From Candidatus Marinarcus aquaticus (GTDB lineage Bacteria; Campylobacterota; Campylobacteria; Campylobacterales; Arcobacteraceae): a stretch of 64,000 nucleotides of DNA. The notes beneath the pieces were generated by a model. That model ran no database searches and was not told the DNA's origin. It saw only the letters and a list, made by a program, of their open reading frames with translations. Shown piece by piece: positions 36,441 through 47,371 of the stretch. The stretch's first letter is position 1; every line of letters begins with the position of its first letter. The stretch lies in contig NZ_PDKN01000001.1 in the NCBI RefSeq assembly GCF_004116335.1, positions 186,001 to 250,000 of the forward strand, written 5' to 3'. A program made the translations under genes and the position numbers.

Positions 36441-37652
36441 TTAGCCCTTCACAATTACTTTGACGAAATTCTTTTTACCTTTTTGTAAGATAAACTCGCC
36501 TGTTTCTAAATTTAATTTATCATCAACCACTTTTTCTTGGTTGATTTTGACTGCACCCGCTTTGATATCACGCCGTGCTTGAGAAGTTGATGGTTCAAGT
36601 GCAGTATCGACCAATACTTGGCATATCCAACTGCCACTTTCAACTTCTACTTCTTTTAATTCTGTTGGTATATCTTTTTGTGCGAAAACTTTTTTAAACT
36701 CTTCACACGCTTTTTCGCCTGCTCCTTGACCATGGTAACGATCAACGATTTCCATTGCAAGTGCATCTTTGACTGTTTTTGGGTGTAAAGAACCATCTTC
36801 AACCCCAGTTTTTAGAGCTTCAATCTCTTTTAATGACTTGCTTGAAAGCAGTTCATAATATCTCCACATTAATTCATCAGATATAGATAATACTTTACCA
36901 AACATATCATTAGGTTCATCTGTAACACCAATATAATTTCCTAAAGATTTACTCATTTTTTGAACACCATCTAAACCTTCAAGGATTGGCATCATTAAAA
37001 CGGCTTGCTGTTTGTTACAGTTATATGCTTTTTGCAGAGTTCTTCCCATAAGTAAGTTGAATTTTTGATCGGTACCACCAATCTCAACATCTGATTTTAG
37101 ATGAACTGAATCATACCCTTGAAGCAGTGGATAAGTAAACTCACTCACGGCAATTGGAGTGTTTGCAGCATATCGTTTTGCAAAATCATCACGCTCTAAC
37201 ATTCGTGCAACCGTTAAGTTTGATGCCAGCGCAATCAATCCACCTGCACCTAAATCGTTTAACCAGTGTGAGTTAAATACCACTTGCGTTTTAGACTCAT
37301 CCAAGATTTTAAATACTTGCTCTTTATAACTTTGAGCATTGGTTAATACTTGCTCGTTGCTTAATACTTTCCTTGTTTCACTTTTACCTGTTGGATCACC
37401 AATACTTGCAGTGAAGTCCCCAATTAAAAACTGCACAATTCCTCCAAATTTTTGAAAGGTTGCCAGTTTTTGTAAAAGAACCGTATGTCCTAAGTGTAAG
37501 TCAGGTGCTGTTGGATCAAATCCCGCTTTGACATAAAATGAAGTACCATTTTCAAAATAGTTTTTTAGTAGTTTAGTAATGGCCTCTTCATCGATAATTT
37601 CAAAGCTTCCCCTTTGTATCTCTGCGAGTGCTGTTTTTATTTGTTCTTCCAT
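36441..37652 (-). CDS. tyrS: Tyrosyl-tRNA synthetase
   Basis: A class I synthetase of 403 residues: the HIGH motif is HLGH in APDLHLGH, the KMSKS motif is intact (QKMSKSLGN), and a C-terminal S4-like RNA-binding domain follows (about 335-403, [13 protein letters not shown]). I chose ATG 37652 because AGGAT lies 5 nt upstream; the 11-residue longer frame would overlap the rel region without a ribosome site. It lies 20 nt downstream of rel. Confidence 0.95.
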   Translation of the reverse strand: MEEQIKTALAEIQRGSFEIIDEEAITKLLKNYFENGTSFYVKAGFDPTAPDLHLGHTVLLQKLATFQKFGGIVQFLIGDFTASIGDPTGKSETRKVLSNEQVLTNAQSYKEQVFKILDESKTQVVFNSHWLNDLGAGGLIALASNLTVARMLERDDFAKRYAANTPIAVSEFTYPLLQGYDSVHLKSDVEIGGTDQKFNLLMGRTLQKAYNCNKQQAVLMMPILEGLDGVQKMSKSLGNYIGVTDEPNDMFGKVLSISDELMWRYYELLSSKSLKEIEALKTGVEDGSLHPKTVKDALAMEIVDRYHGQGAGEKACEEFKKVFAQKDIPTELKEVEVESGSWICQVLVDTALEPSTSQARRDIKAGAVKINQEKVVDDKLNLETGEFILQKGKKNFVKVIVKG

Positions 37653-37671
37653 AGTATCCTCAAAATATTTA

Positions 37672-39810
37672 TTATTTATATGCATCTTTTTTCGAAAAGA
37701 AATCCATTACTTTCACTTTTCGTTGAATCAGTTTTTTCACCTCTTCTAAGTTGCCATTATTGATTTCAAATTCAATATCACAAAATTGAACGTATGAGTG
37801 TTTCTCACGACCATACTCTACGCCTAAGATGTAGATTTCATATTGTGCCATATACGAGAGCAGTTTGGCTAACTCTCCTCGTGTTTTTGGAAGGCTGACG
37901 ACCATTTTGTATTGGTACACGGTATCTTGTGTCCAAGAACAAAACAGCATGGGGTGATGCGTTTTGATTTTTGCATAGGCTTTATCACACATTTGATGAT
38001 GAATGATGGCTTTATTCCCCTCTTTAAAAGCCACAATCTCATCTCCAAATTTTGGGTGACAACAGTGCTCAAATAATACTGAATTTATACTAAAATTTGA
38101 ATATATTAAGATGTTGTCAAATTTATACTCTTTGATTTTACGTTTACTCAGTGTCAGTCGTGCCACAAAGCTTTTCGTTTTAGAGATATTGGTCTCAATT
38201 TTACGCTTGACATGTTTTAAATAATCAATCGTTGTTGGGATTTTATGTAACAGTTTTTGTGGAAACTGCTCCGTGATTTCATTGGTATAACGTGAAAAAA
38301 TGGTATCAATGATATTTTTTCCACTGAGTTCATTGATCTCTTTTTGTCGATGAGAACATAACAGCTTGATATGTTTTTTCGCTCGACTGGTTTTAACCAT
38401 ATCAATCCATGAACACCTTGGAATGGTTTGCTCTGCAGTATGAATGGCCACAATGTCTGAGCTTTGAAGTTGTGTAAGTAATGGTTTTTTCACTTTATTG
38501 ATATAGCACTCAACAGCTTTGTTTCCTACATCTGTGTGCACGGCAAAGGCGTAGTCATATGCTGTGGCTCCACGAGGAAGGGTATAGGTGTCTCCTTTGG
38601 GAGAATAGACCACAATGTCCTCAGAGAAGAGGTCTTGTTTGGTTTCACTATAGAACTCTTCGATGTTTTTATTTGAAAATTCTAAGGATTTCAGCCAGTT
38701 AAGATTGGGTGATTGTGAAACGCCGCTTTTATACTTCCAGTGCGCTGCAATTCCATATTCTGCTACTTTGTGCATGTTAAAGGTTCGAATTTGTACTTCA
38801 TAGATTTTAGAGTTGTAAAACACGGTGGTATGAATGGTTTGATATCCATTCTCTTTAGGGGTTGCTACATAGTCTTTAAATCGTGCGATAAGTGGTTTAT
38901 ACTCCAAGTGCATCAAGCCTAAAACTTTATAACAATCAATCTCATCCTCAACTAAAATTCGAATGGCCAAAAGGTCCAATACTTCATCGATATTGACCCC
39001 TTTTCTCTGGATTTTCATGTAAATCGAGTAGTAGTGTTTGATTCGACTGAGAATTTGAATTTTACTGGGGTCAAAACCATTTTTCTCTAATAAGTCCATG
39101 GTATTGGAGATAAATTTATTAAAAGTCAGCTGTATTTTGTGTTGGTGCGTTTTAATAAATGTATCGATTTTTTCGTACTCATTGGGATAGATGTAAAAGA
39201 AACATAAATCTTCTAGGGCATTCTTAATGGCGGAAATACCTAAACGGTGTGCAATAGGTACATATACGACCAATGTCTCTTCTGCAATACGAAGTTGTTT
39301 TTCTTTGGGCAGAGCTTGCAGGGTGAGCATATTATGAAGACGGTCGCACAGTTTGACAATCAAAACTCGAACGTCATCAATGGAAGCAATAAGCATCTTT
39401 CTAAAGGTTAACGCAGAACTGATGAGTCGTGTATTCGTACTGTCTGAGGGTGCGAGTTCATGCTCTCTGATTTCAACAATTTTGGTTAAACCATCCACCA
39501 TATGTGCGATGTCTTCACCCCATTGTCTTTTGATGTAATCCAAAGAACAGCTGGTGTCCTCGACAATATCATGCAACAAGGCTGTTGCAACTACAGACTC
39601 CTCTTTATTAAAGTGTGCTGTAACAGCAGCTACTAAAATTGGGTGCACAATATAAGGCTCACCACTTTTTCGGTATTGACCCTCATGCGCTTTAATACAG
39701 AAGTTTAAAATCTCTTGCAGTTTATCACTGAAGGTGATTTCTGATTTTAACTCTTCTAAAGCCTTTTCAATGGTATTGATTTTTTCTATTTTTTTTAAAA
39801 ATGGATCCAT
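37672..39810 (-). CDS. spoT: Bifunctional (p)ppGpp synthetase/hydrolase Rel
   Basis: The housekeeping alarmone enzyme, 712 residues. It contains the HD hydrolase domain (about 45-190; H80-D81 in LLHDIVED), the synthetase domain (about 230-380) with the RFKD form of the RxKD motif found in bifunctional enzymes ([13 protein letters not shown]), a TGS domain (about 395-455), and a C-terminal ACT-like region. It makes (p)ppGpp on amino-acid starvation and degrades it otherwise. It lies next to rpoZ, whose omega subunit forms part of the ppGpp-binding site of RNA polymerase. The window holds a second, accessory synthetase-like gene at 16560-17534. Confidence 0.95.
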   Translation of the reverse strand: MDPFLKKIEKINTIEKALEELKSEITFSDKLQEILNFCIKAHEGQYRKSGEPYIVHPILVAAVTAHFNKEESVVATALLHDIVEDTSCSLDYIKRQWGEDIAHMVDGLTKIVEIREHELAPSDSTNTRLISSALTFRKMLIASIDDVRVLIVKLCDRLHNMLTLQALPKEKQLRIAEETLVVYVPIAHRLGISAIKNALEDLCFFYIYPNEYEKIDTFIKTHQHKIQLTFNKFISNTMDLLEKNGFDPSKIQILSRIKHYYSIYMKIQRKGVNIDEVLDLLAIRILVEDEIDCYKVLGLMHLEYKPLIARFKDYVATPKENGYQTIHTTVFYNSKIYEVQIRTFNMHKVAEYGIAAHWKYKSGVSQSPNLNWLKSLEFSNKNIEEFYSETKQDLFSEDIVVYSPKGDTYTLPRGATAYDYAFAVHTDVGNKAVECYINKVKKPLLTQLQSSDIVAIHTAEQTIPRCSWIDMVKTSRAKKHIKLLCSHRQKEINELSGKNIIDTIFSRYTNEITEQFPQKLLHKIPTTIDYLKHVKRKIETNISKTKSFVARLTLSKRKIKEYKFDNILIYSNFSINSVLFEHCCHPKFGDEIVAFKEGNKAIIHHQMCDKAYAKIKTHHPMLFCSWTQDTVYQYKMVVSLPKTRGELAKLLSYMAQYEIYILGVEYGREKHSYVQFCDIEFEINNGNLEEVKKLIQRKVKVMDFFSKKDAYK

Positions 39811-39862
39811 AAATTGTATCTGTAGATAGGATATAAAAGGAGTTTGAGGCTCCTTTTAAAGA

Positions 39863-40078
39863 CTATTTTTTATTTACGAGAGAGTCGATTACTAAAAGAC
39901 CATTTGCAATTTCGTCAATCGCAATGTCAGTGTATTTCATGTTTTGAGTGTTTTTTTCAAGAAGCGGTTTTGCCCCTTTGCTCAGTTCGTCTGCTCTTTG
40001 TCCTACAGCTAAAGATAAAATATATCGGTCATTGTTTACTCGCTCTAGTGCTCTTGACATTCTTTCTTCTAATCTCAT
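39863..40078 (-). CDS. rpoZ: RNA polymerase omega subunit
   Basis: A 71-residue protein with the omega pattern of an N-terminal helix (RLEERMSRALERVNNDRYILS), the VGQRADELSKGAKP segment and a C-terminal helix. It helps assemble the beta' subunit and contributes to ppGpp binding. It sits between pyrH and rel in the leftward operon, a conserved neighbourhood. Confidence 0.93.
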   Translation of the reverse strand: MRLEERMSRALERVNNDRYILSLAVGQRADELSKGAKPLLEKNTQNMKYTDIAIDEIANGLLVIDSLVNKK

Positions 40079-40103
40079 TGTTTCCCTTTATTATGGTATA
40101 AAT

Positions 40104-40820
<717 letters not shown>

Positions 40821-40878
40821 TTAGTTAATTGTGCGATTATACCCAAAAAAATATTAATATTGAGTTAAGAAAATCACA

Positions 40879-41946
40879 TTATGCCAAAGCCCATTCATAA
40901 AAGGGCGCAACCTGAATTTTTAGTGTATTAAAATCGATGAGATTTTCATTATTAATGGTCACCACTTGCACTTCTTTGATGTTCAAATCTTTTTGTACTG
41001 TGGCAATCTTTTTTTTCAGTGATGGCACAATAAGTTCGTTGAAAAAAGGAATCGAAAGAATCAAGAGTTGTGCTTTGGGAATATAAAAATCAATTTGGTC
41101 CAAATAATAGATTTCATCATATCGTGAATGCAACTCTAAAAAAAGCATATTGGTAAACTCATTTTTAAACTTTTTATGGTGAGAAACTGCGGTTAAAAAT
41201 CCATGATTGTAGCTGTATATCTTTTTTGTGGCTTTGGCTTGGTTGTATTTTTGTATGAAAAAAATCACTTCGTTTTGTTCATAAAATTGACACAAAGCAT
41301 AAAAACGATCTTTAGATATTTTAATGTGCTCTTTGAGTTGCGTAAAGAGTTGGTGCAGTGAACGTTTCTCATCCATGCTTTCAAACAGCAATTTTAACAA
41401 GGCAATTTGCGTTGCGTCTGAACAGTGCTCTTTTAAAACCGTTTGTAACTCCTCTTGCTTTTTGGTTTCATCTGTGTGCACCGTTTGTGGCAGATTTCCA
41501 TATTTAAAGAATTGATTAAACGAGTGTGTGATGTTTTGATGTCGTGTTTCATGGAGTAAAAACTCTTCAAATTCCAATGCATTGAGGTGTAAGTGCTTAA
41601 AGCGTTTGAAGTTTATAGGTGTTTGTGTGGTGATGATGACGGAATCACACATGGGAAAATCAAAACTGAAATCGAAGTTTTCTAAAATAAGCACTTTGAT
41701 TCTGTTTTTTTTCACAAAAGTTTGAAGGTGTTGTTCTATTTGAGTTTTATTGTTTCGTATGTCATTAAAATCAATATAGAGATAATCTTTACTCTCAAAA
41801 TTAGAGAGATAATCAAAAATCAAATAACTCTTTCCACACTTAGGAGGTCCTGTAAGTATGGTTTTGGGGTGAGTGATTCTGACTTTTCTCTCTAAAAAAG
41901 TAATTCTATTGAACTCCAGTTCATAACACGCTTCTAAAGTGTTCAT
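40879..41946 (-). CDS. ATP-binding protein (AAA_14-like)
   Basis: A 355-residue P-loop protein with Walker A GPPKCGKS (33-40), a Walker B-like IKVLILENFDF, and a sensor-1-like VIITTQTP. The C-terminal 150 residues are helical with a DUF4143-like feel (ends in APFYEWALA). It resembles COG1373-type ATPases found across Campylobacterota. Function unknown. It lies one nucleotide downstream of pdxA, so co-expression with vitamin B6 synthesis is likely but need not mean shared function. Confidence 0.7.
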   Translation of the reverse strand: MNTLEACYELEFNRITFLERKVRITHPKTILTGPPKCGKSYLIFDYLSNFESKDYLYIDFNDIRNNKTQIEQHLQTFVKKNRIKVLILENFDFSFDFPMCDSVIITTQTPINFKRFKHLHLNALEFEEFLLHETRHQNITHSFNQFFKYGNLPQTVHTDETKKQEELQTVLKEHCSDATQIALLKLLFESMDEKRSLHQLFTQLKEHIKISKDRFYALCQFYEQNEVIFFIQKYNQAKATKKIYSYNHGFLTAVSHHKKFKNEFTNMLFLELHSRYDEIYYLDQIDFYIPKAQLLILSIPFFNELIVPSLKKKIATVQKDLNIKEVQVVTINNENLIDFNTLKIQVAPFYEWALA

Positions 41947-41947
41947 G

Positions 41948-42868
41948 CTATTTGTGAGTTAACCTCACTGCCTCTTTGATGGCATTGAGATAGCTTTTGG
42001 CATTGGCTTGTTTTTTATAAGCAATATCAAATGCTGTACCGTGGTCAACAGAAGTTCTAATAACGGGGAGGTTCAAACTCACATTGATGCTTTGCTCAAA
42101 ATACAGAGCCTTAAGAGGAATGAGCCCTTGGTCATGATACATGGCAATATAATAGGTATGGTTTTTTCGATTAAACTTTGTAAAGGCTGTATCTGGAACC
42201 ATGGGTTGAGTGAAAACTTCTTTTTTGAGTTTTTTATTGACTTGATTCACAGCTTGAATAATCAACTCTTCTTCATTTCCTAACACCCCATTATCGCTGG
42301 CATGAGGATTCAGACCAAGCACAGCTACTTTGCTTTTAGGGTGAATGCATTTATGAAAATCAAGTAAAAACTGCGTGAGCTGTTTGAGATTAAACTGTTT
42401 GGCCACATTTTTAAGTGCCATGTGTTCAGTATAAAGTGCCACAAACATTTTAGAACAACCCAACATCATGATGGCATCTTTTTTAAAGTGTTTTCGCAAT
42501 ACTTCCGTGTGCCCTTTAAAGTCAATACCCGCTTTGCTCCATGCCTCTTTATTAATTGGCAAAGTGACCATTGCTTTTGTAATACCATCTTCAGTGAGTT
42601 TAATGGCATCATTAAAAGAGTCAAATGAGTATTGTCCTGCTTTTGCATCAACTATACCAGGTTCAATGACAAACTCCCCTTTGGTTGCAAAGAGTTTGAA
42701 ATCTGTTGGAATTTTTAGGTTTAAAAGTGCACTCGCTTGTGAGAGCATCTCTTTGTTGATACAATAGATGGGTTTACACCACTCTTTGATTTTTTTGTGT
42801 TTACGCAAAGCAAGCTCGATGCCCACGCCATTTAAATCCCCAATACTGATAGCCACATGTGGTTTCAT
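41948..42868 (-). CDS. pdxA: 4-Hydroxythreonine-4-phosphate dehydrogenase
   Basis: An NAD-dependent, divalent-metal enzyme of DXP-dependent vitamin B6 synthesis. The 306 residues show SIGDLNGVGIE, LPINKEAW, GHTEVLRKHF, and the metal-binding histidines in GLNPHASD and YHDQGLIPLK. It is shorter than E. coli PdxA (329), as usual in this phylum. It follows pdxJ by 2 nt; its product is the substrate partner for PdxJ. Confidence 0.95.
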   Translation of the reverse strand: MKPHVAISIGDLNGVGIELALRKHKKIKEWCKPIYCINKEMLSQASALLNLKIPTDFKLFATKGEFVIEPGIVDAKAGQYSFDSFNDAIKLTEDGITKAMVTLPINKEAWSKAGIDFKGHTEVLRKHFKKDAIMMLGCSKMFVALYTEHMALKNVAKQFNLKQLTQFLLDFHKCIHPKSKVAVLGLNPHASDNGVLGNEEELIIQAVNQVNKKLKKEVFTQPMVPDTAFTKFNRKNHTYYIAMYHDQGLIPLKALYFEQSINVSLNLPVIRTSVDHGTAFDIAYKKQANAKSYLNAIKEAVRLTHK

Positions 42869-42870
42869 AC

Positions 42871-43653
42871 TTACCCTTTGATGAGTGCTTTCATATCTTC
42901 AATGGCTTGTGCAAGACCAGTGAAAACAGAACGAGCGATGATGCTTTGCCCTATGTTGAGCTCTTCTATTTGTTTAATTGATGTAATAAGGGATACGTTT
43001 TGGTAGTTTAAGCCATGACCTGCAGCCACTTTCAATCCCAATTGATGTCCCAGTTTAGAAGCATGTTTGATTTTATTGAGACTTTTGTCCAATAAAATGT
43101 GCAGTTCTGAACGACTCAGCTCTAACTCTTTGATGGAGTGGTGCGTGTTTTGAAGTCCTGAAAACAGCATGGCGTAAAGGTTTGCAAACGTTCCTGTGTG
43201 CAGTTCTATCCACTCCACTCCCAGTTTTTGTGAGAGTTCAACACACTCTTTGTTGGGGTCGATAAACAACGACACTTCAATGCCTTGTTTATGAAGTTTT
43301 TTGACCACTTTTTTGATTCTTTCAAAGTTATTGGCCAAATCAAGTCCCCCTTCAGTGGTTATTTCTTCACGGTTTTCAGGTACAAGTGTGGCTCTGTGTG
43401 GGTTGAGTTTACATACAATATCAATGATATCATCATTGATTGAACACTCCAAATTAACGGGAAGTGCAGATTGTTTGATGATTTGTTTGGCATCATTGTC
43501 ATGAATGTGACGACGGTCTTCTCGTAAGTGTATGGTGATTTGGTTGGCACCACTTAATTTGCATATTCCTAAAGCATCCAGTGGATTGGGGTCATTAATC
43601 TGTCGAGCCTCTCTTAAAACGGCAATATGGTCTATATTTACACCCAATAGCAT
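42871..43653 (-). CDS. pdxJ: Pyridoxine 5'-phosphate synthase
   Basis: It condenses the PdxA product with deoxyxylulose phosphate to form PNP. TIM-barrel protein of 260 residues starting MLLGVNIDHIAVLREAR, with TIHLREDRRHI, PVNLECSIN, and the C-terminal GHGLNYQNV. I chose ATG 43653 to match the family N-terminus, with AAAGGA upstream; the longer frame to 43752 adds 33 basic residues unlike the family. The adjacent pdxA confirms the pathway. Confidence 0.95.
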   Translation of the reverse strand: MLLGVNIDHIAVLREARQINDPNPLDALGICKLSGANQITIHLREDRRHIHDNDAKQIIKQSALPVNLECSINDDIIDIVCKLNPHRATLVPENREEITTEGGLDLANNFERIKKVVKKLHKQGIEVSLFIDPNKECVELSQKLGVEWIELHTGTFANLYAMLFSGLQNTHHSIKELELSRSELHILLDKSLNKIKHASKLGHQLGLKVAAGHGLNYQNVSLITSIKQIEELNIGQSIIARSVFTGLAQAIEDMKALIKG

Positions 43654-43679
43654 CATCTCATCCTTTAAACTCTTTTTGA

Positions 43680-43685
43680 TATAAT
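43680..43685 (+). promoter_or_regulatory. -10 element before the CHASE2 cyclase
   Basis: TATAAT 33 nt before the TTG start of the cyclase, within the 64-nt divergent gap with pdxJ. GGAG at 43709-43712 is the ribosome site. Confidence 0.5.
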
Positions 43686-43717
43686 ATCTAAACTTATATA
43701 AAATATTTGGAGAAGCT

Positions 43718-45889
43718 TTGAGAGTCGGTAACCGCTTAAAAAAATACATCATTTATATCATGAGTTTAAGTGTGATATGCAGCTCTTTGATTTACACCTA
43801 CATCTATCTTCCAAAATCGCTGGAAAGCTTTGATAATCGTCTTCGAGACTTTATGTTTATTATGCGTGGTGAAATTCCGCAAAACGATACCACCGTTATC
43901 ATTGATATTGATGAAAAATCTTTAAATGAAGTAGGGCAGTGGCCTTGGAGTCGAGATATTTTAGCTCAACTTCTTACAAATTTAACCCAAGCAGGTATTG
44001 GGGTGATTGGATTTGACATTGTCTTTCCAGAAGAGGACAGAACTTCTCCTCATAAAGTACTGAAAAATCTCAATATCAAACAAAATAAAATTGTCAATTA
44101 TGATGAAGTATTTGCACAAGTGATTGCCAATACTCCTACGATTTTAGGGTATCAGTTTCAGCTCGATAAAAAAGAGTTTATGAACACAAAAGCCCCAGAG
44201 ATTCCTGCTATTTTTATTGAAAAAAATCGTGATTTAGAACAAGACTATTTGCTCAATGCAAAAGGAACAGTAGTCAATACTCCTATCATTCAAGACAATG
44301 GATACTCCAGTGGTTTTTTTAATAATGTTCCTGATCCTTCGGGTATCATTCGTTCTGTTCCTCTGCTCATACGTTATGAGGAACAACTCTATCCCTCTTT
44401 GGCATTTGAAGTGTTACGTGCAGCATTAGGCATCAACAAAGTATTTGTAAACTACAATGAAATTGGTGTGGAGTCTATCAGTTTGGGAGATATGTTTATT
44501 CCTACGGATCGTTTTGGGCGTATCATTGTGAATTTCAGAGGAAAAGAGAAAACTTTCCCTTACTACTCAGCAGTGGATATTTTAAACAATAAAATTGACC
44601 CAGCACTTCTAGAAGGCAAAGTGGCACTTATTGGCACCAGTGCCGCAGGTCTTTTTGACTTACGAGCCACCCCTTTTGAGTCGGTTTATCCTGGAGTAGA
44701 AGTGCATGCAAATGTCATTGATAATATTCTTACAGGCGATTTTTTACATAAGCCAGCTTGGATTGATGGGGTTAATATCTTGCATATGGTTATTTTAGTG
44801 TGTTTTATTTTTGCAGTCATCTTAAGTGTCAATATCTATGTTATCCCTGTAGTATTTGTAAGCTTCTTAGTGCTTGACACTTATATGTTGTATTATGTGC
44901 TGTTTAATGAAGGCATTATTTTAAATATCTTTTTCCCAATTGTGACCATCATTGTAACAGCAGCCGTTGCTATTTTGATTAACTACTTGTTTGAAATACG
45001 GCAAAGTAATCTGGTCAAATTGAAATTTGCTTCTAAAGTATCCGCAAAAGTTATGGAAGATTTGATTAAAAATGAGGATCAAACACTCAAAGGAGAATCC
45101 AAAGAAGTCACGGTATTTTTCTCTGATATTCGAGGGTTTACCAATATCTCTGAGTCCATGAGTGATGCAAAAGCTTTGATTGAATACCTCAATGAGTACA
45201 TGGAACCCATGACTGAAATTATCATGAAAAATGAAGGTACCATAGATAAATTTATAGGCGATGCCATCATGGCATATTGGAATGCACCAAGTGATGTTAA
45301 AAATCATGCAGATAAAGCAGTGAAAGCCTCTTTGGAACAACTCTCTTATTTGAAATTGCTTAATGAACGACTGCAAAAAGAGAACAAGCCTTTGGTGGAT
45401 ATTGGTATTGGTTTAAATACAGGAAACGCAGTTGTGGGAGAGATGGGAAGCAGTGGACGAAGTGATTATACGGTTATTGGTGATCCCATTAACTTAGGAA
45501 GCAGACTTGAATCACTGTGTAAGTTTTATGGTTCTCGTTTAAATATCTCTAACTACACCAAATCGCTTTTGCAAGAGCAATATGTATTTAGGTTTTTAGA
45601 TTTGGTCAAAGTTAAAGGAAAACTCAAACCCGTTGAGATTTGGCAGGTGATTGATTTTGGGGAAGCAAATGGTGCACTTAAAGAGGAGTTGGCTCTGTAT
45701 GAAGAGGCCATTTTATTGTATCAAAATGAAAAGTTCAGTGAAGCATTAATGCTGTTTGAAAAACTCAATGTCTTAGAGAAAAAACAAAATGAGAAGATTT
45801 ACGCAATTTACATTCAAAGGTGTAAAAGTTATATACAAACACCACCAGAAAAATTTGATGGTGTTTATGAACATACCACAAAAGGGTAG
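43718..45889 (+). CDS. CHASE2-domain class III adenylate cyclase
   Basis: A 723-residue membrane cyclase: one N-terminal helix (about 9-29), a periplasmic CHASE2 sensor (about 38-345, with VIIDIDEKSLNEVGQWPW and ALIGTSAAGLFDLRATP), three closely spaced helices (about 350-430), a class III cyclase domain (about 465-640) and a short helical tail. Metal-binding aspartates are in FFSDIRGF and FIGDAIMAYW; the substrate-selecting residues K511 and D583 (DKFIGD, DYTVIGDP) fit ATP, so cAMP is the likely product. Start is TTG with GGAG 5 nt upstream. Its stop abuts the stop of the convergent FecR gene. Confidence 0.88.
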   Translation: MRVGNRLKKYIIYIMSLSVICSSLIYTYIYLPKSLESFDNRLRDFMFIMRGEIPQNDTTVIIDIDEKSLNEVGQWPWSRDILAQLLTNLTQAGIGVIGFDIVFPEEDRTSPHKVLKNLNIKQNKIVNYDEVFAQVIANTPTILGYQFQLDKKEFMNTKAPEIPAIFIEKNRDLEQDYLLNAKGTVVNTPIIQDNGYSSGFFNNVPDPSGIIRSVPLLIRYEEQLYPSLAFEVLRAALGINKVFVNYNEIGVESISLGDMFIPTDRFGRIIVNFRGKEKTFPYYSAVDILNNKIDPALLEGKVALIGTSAAGLFDLRATPFESVYPGVEVHANVIDNILTGDFLHKPAWIDGVNILHMVILVCFIFAVILSVNIYVIPVVFVSFLVLDTYMLYYVLFNEGIILNIFFPIVTIIVTAAVAILINYLFEIRQSNLVKLKFASKVSAKVMEDLIKNEDQTLKGESKEVTVFFSDIRGFTNISESMSDAKALIEYLNEYMEPMTEIIMKNEGTIDKFIGDAIMAYWNAPSDVKNHADKAVKASLEQLSYLKLLNERLQKENKPLVDIGIGLNTGNAVVGEMGSSGRSDYTVIGDPINLGSRLESLCKFYGSRLNISNYTKSLLQEQYVFRFLDLVKVKGKLKPVEIWQVIDFGEANGALKEELALYEEAILLYQNEKFSEALMLFEKLNVLEKKQNEKIYAIYIQRCKSYIQTPPEKFDGVYEHTTKG

Positions 45890-47371
45890 TTATCGGCTGG
45901 CTTTAAATACTCCCGTATAAGTTGCATTTCCAGTAAAGTAAAAAGTTCCACCTACAGATTTAGCATTGGGACCAAAGAATTTACCTGAACCATTTCCTCC
46001 TACTCCTGCTGTAGTAGGAGTAAAAGAGAAGCCAGAGGATGACAATGTCCCTGAAACATTGGTATAAAATGATCCTAGATTGAATCTCCCAGTGAGTGAT
46101 TTACCACCAAAATCAATATTAAAATTAACGGTGCTATTATAAGTAATATTGATAATGTTATTAGAACTTGATTGACCTAATACATAACCAGAGTAATTGT
46201 AATTTGCATTGCTATTAATTAAAGATTCAATCTCTGAACTTGGCGTTTGTGCTCCTGCAAGCCAATAACCTGATAGAGTCATTTCTTCACTATTGTAAAG
46301 AGTTGTTGCATTCCACTCTCCCCATTGTACATAATCGTTTGTATCATAAACAGGCGTAGTAAAAAGGTGACCTACAATACCAGAGTCTTCTTTTGAAGTG
46401 TACGTACCATTTTTAAATGTATGAATGTTTCCATTATATAAAAATTGTCCGGTTGATGAGAGAGTTCCACTGTATGAACCATCTTTATCAAAATTTGCAG
46501 AAAGGTTATTAAGTGTTAAATTATAAGAACTATAATTACCATCACTTAAATTTGAAGTATTGTCATCAATCTTTCCCTTTGTATAACTACTAGTGTTAGA
46601 CTCGAGCATATCTCCAATAAATACATATGCATCTTCTACGTCGTCATCTATATCCTCTTTATGAACTTCTCTTTTTGGTTCAGTAAAAGGGTCTTGTACG
46701 GGTTCATTATTTTCTGGTTCTGGAACAAGTCTAACGTCAAACTCATTGAGAGCACTCTCTTTTTCTTCCTCATTTAAAAACTTTGTATCTCTGTCGGTTT
46801 CTTGAATGGTCTTGGCATCAAACTCTTGAGCGACCATTGCTTCACCTTTTTTAATTACAACGTATTGACCTGCATTAATGGTGATGGTTTCACCTGTAAT
46901 ATTAGAAACAACGGTGATGGTTCCTTCAGTACAGAAAATCGTATCGCCTGAAATTTCCATATTACTTAATATCTGTGTTCCACGAATACCAATGGACGAA
47001 GATTTTGATTTAAGTCTGAATTTATCAGGGGCAATTTTTCCAATTTTTCCTGTGATGGTTCTAAAGGTACCTTTTAAAAGACCGAACTCTGCTTTGTACT
47101 CTTTTTTTTGTTCATCAAAGATGTAATCATTGACTGAAAATGTTGAGTTTTTACCAATGGTAATAATGGTTTCATCTTTAAAAATGAGTTGCAGTTTAGT
47201 GCCTTCTTGGGTTTGAACAATGTCATTTTTTTCTAAAAGAGAATTGAGTTTTAGCGTGATATTAGAATCTCCTCGTTTAATATGTGCTTCACCTTTAAGT
47301 GCAACCACTTGAGCAACTTGGGCAAAAAGCAAAGTTGATAAGGTTAAAAAAAGTAGAGCTATTTTTTTCAT
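45890..47371 (-). CDS. Secreted FecR-domain protein with a TbpB-like C-terminal barrel
   Basis: A 493-residue exported protein: Sec signal peptide (ends LFAQ, no lipobox cysteine), a FecR domain (about 20-185, SSIGIRGTQ and INAGQYVVIKKGE), an acidic linker (about 210-260) and a serine/asparagine/glycine-rich beta domain (about 265-493). The last 35 residues (GKFFGPNAKSVGG, GVFKASR) match the C-terminal eight-strand barrel signature of TbpB-like and hemophilin-like Slam substrates. The ATG 47371 overlaps the stop of the Slam-like gene (ATGA) with GGAGG upstream, so the proteins are coupled. Surface exposure or secretion through that partner is inference. Confidence 0.75.
   Translation of the reverse strand: MKKIALLFLTLSTLLFAQVAQVVALKGEAHIKRGDSNITLKLNSLLEKNDIVQTQEGTKLQLIFKDETIITIGKNSTFSVNDYIFDEQKKEYKAEFGLLKGTFRTITGKIGKIAPDKFRLKSKSSSIGIRGTQILSNMEISGDTIFCTEGTITVVSNITGETITINAGQYVVIKKGEAMVAQEFDAKTIQETDRDTKFLNEEEKESALNEFDVRLVPEPENNEPVQDPFTEPKREVHKEDIDDDVEDAYVFIGDMLESNTSSYTKGKIDDNTSNLSDGNYSSYNLTLNNLSANFDKDGSYSGTLSSTGQFLYNGNIHTFKNGTYTSKEDSGIVGHLFTTPVYDTNDYVQWGEWNATTLYNSEEMTLSGYWLAGAQTPSSEIESLINSNANYNYSGYVLGQSSSNNIINITYNSTVNFNIDFGGKSLTGRFNLGSFYTNVSGTLSSSGFSFTPTTAGVGGNGSGKFFGPNAKSVGGTFYFTGNATYTGVFKASR

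Noticed and set aside
44921-45376. 151-codon open frame antisense to the cyclase domain
   Set aside because: Lies wholly inside a conserved catalytic domain on the opposite strand; composition is that of a shadow.
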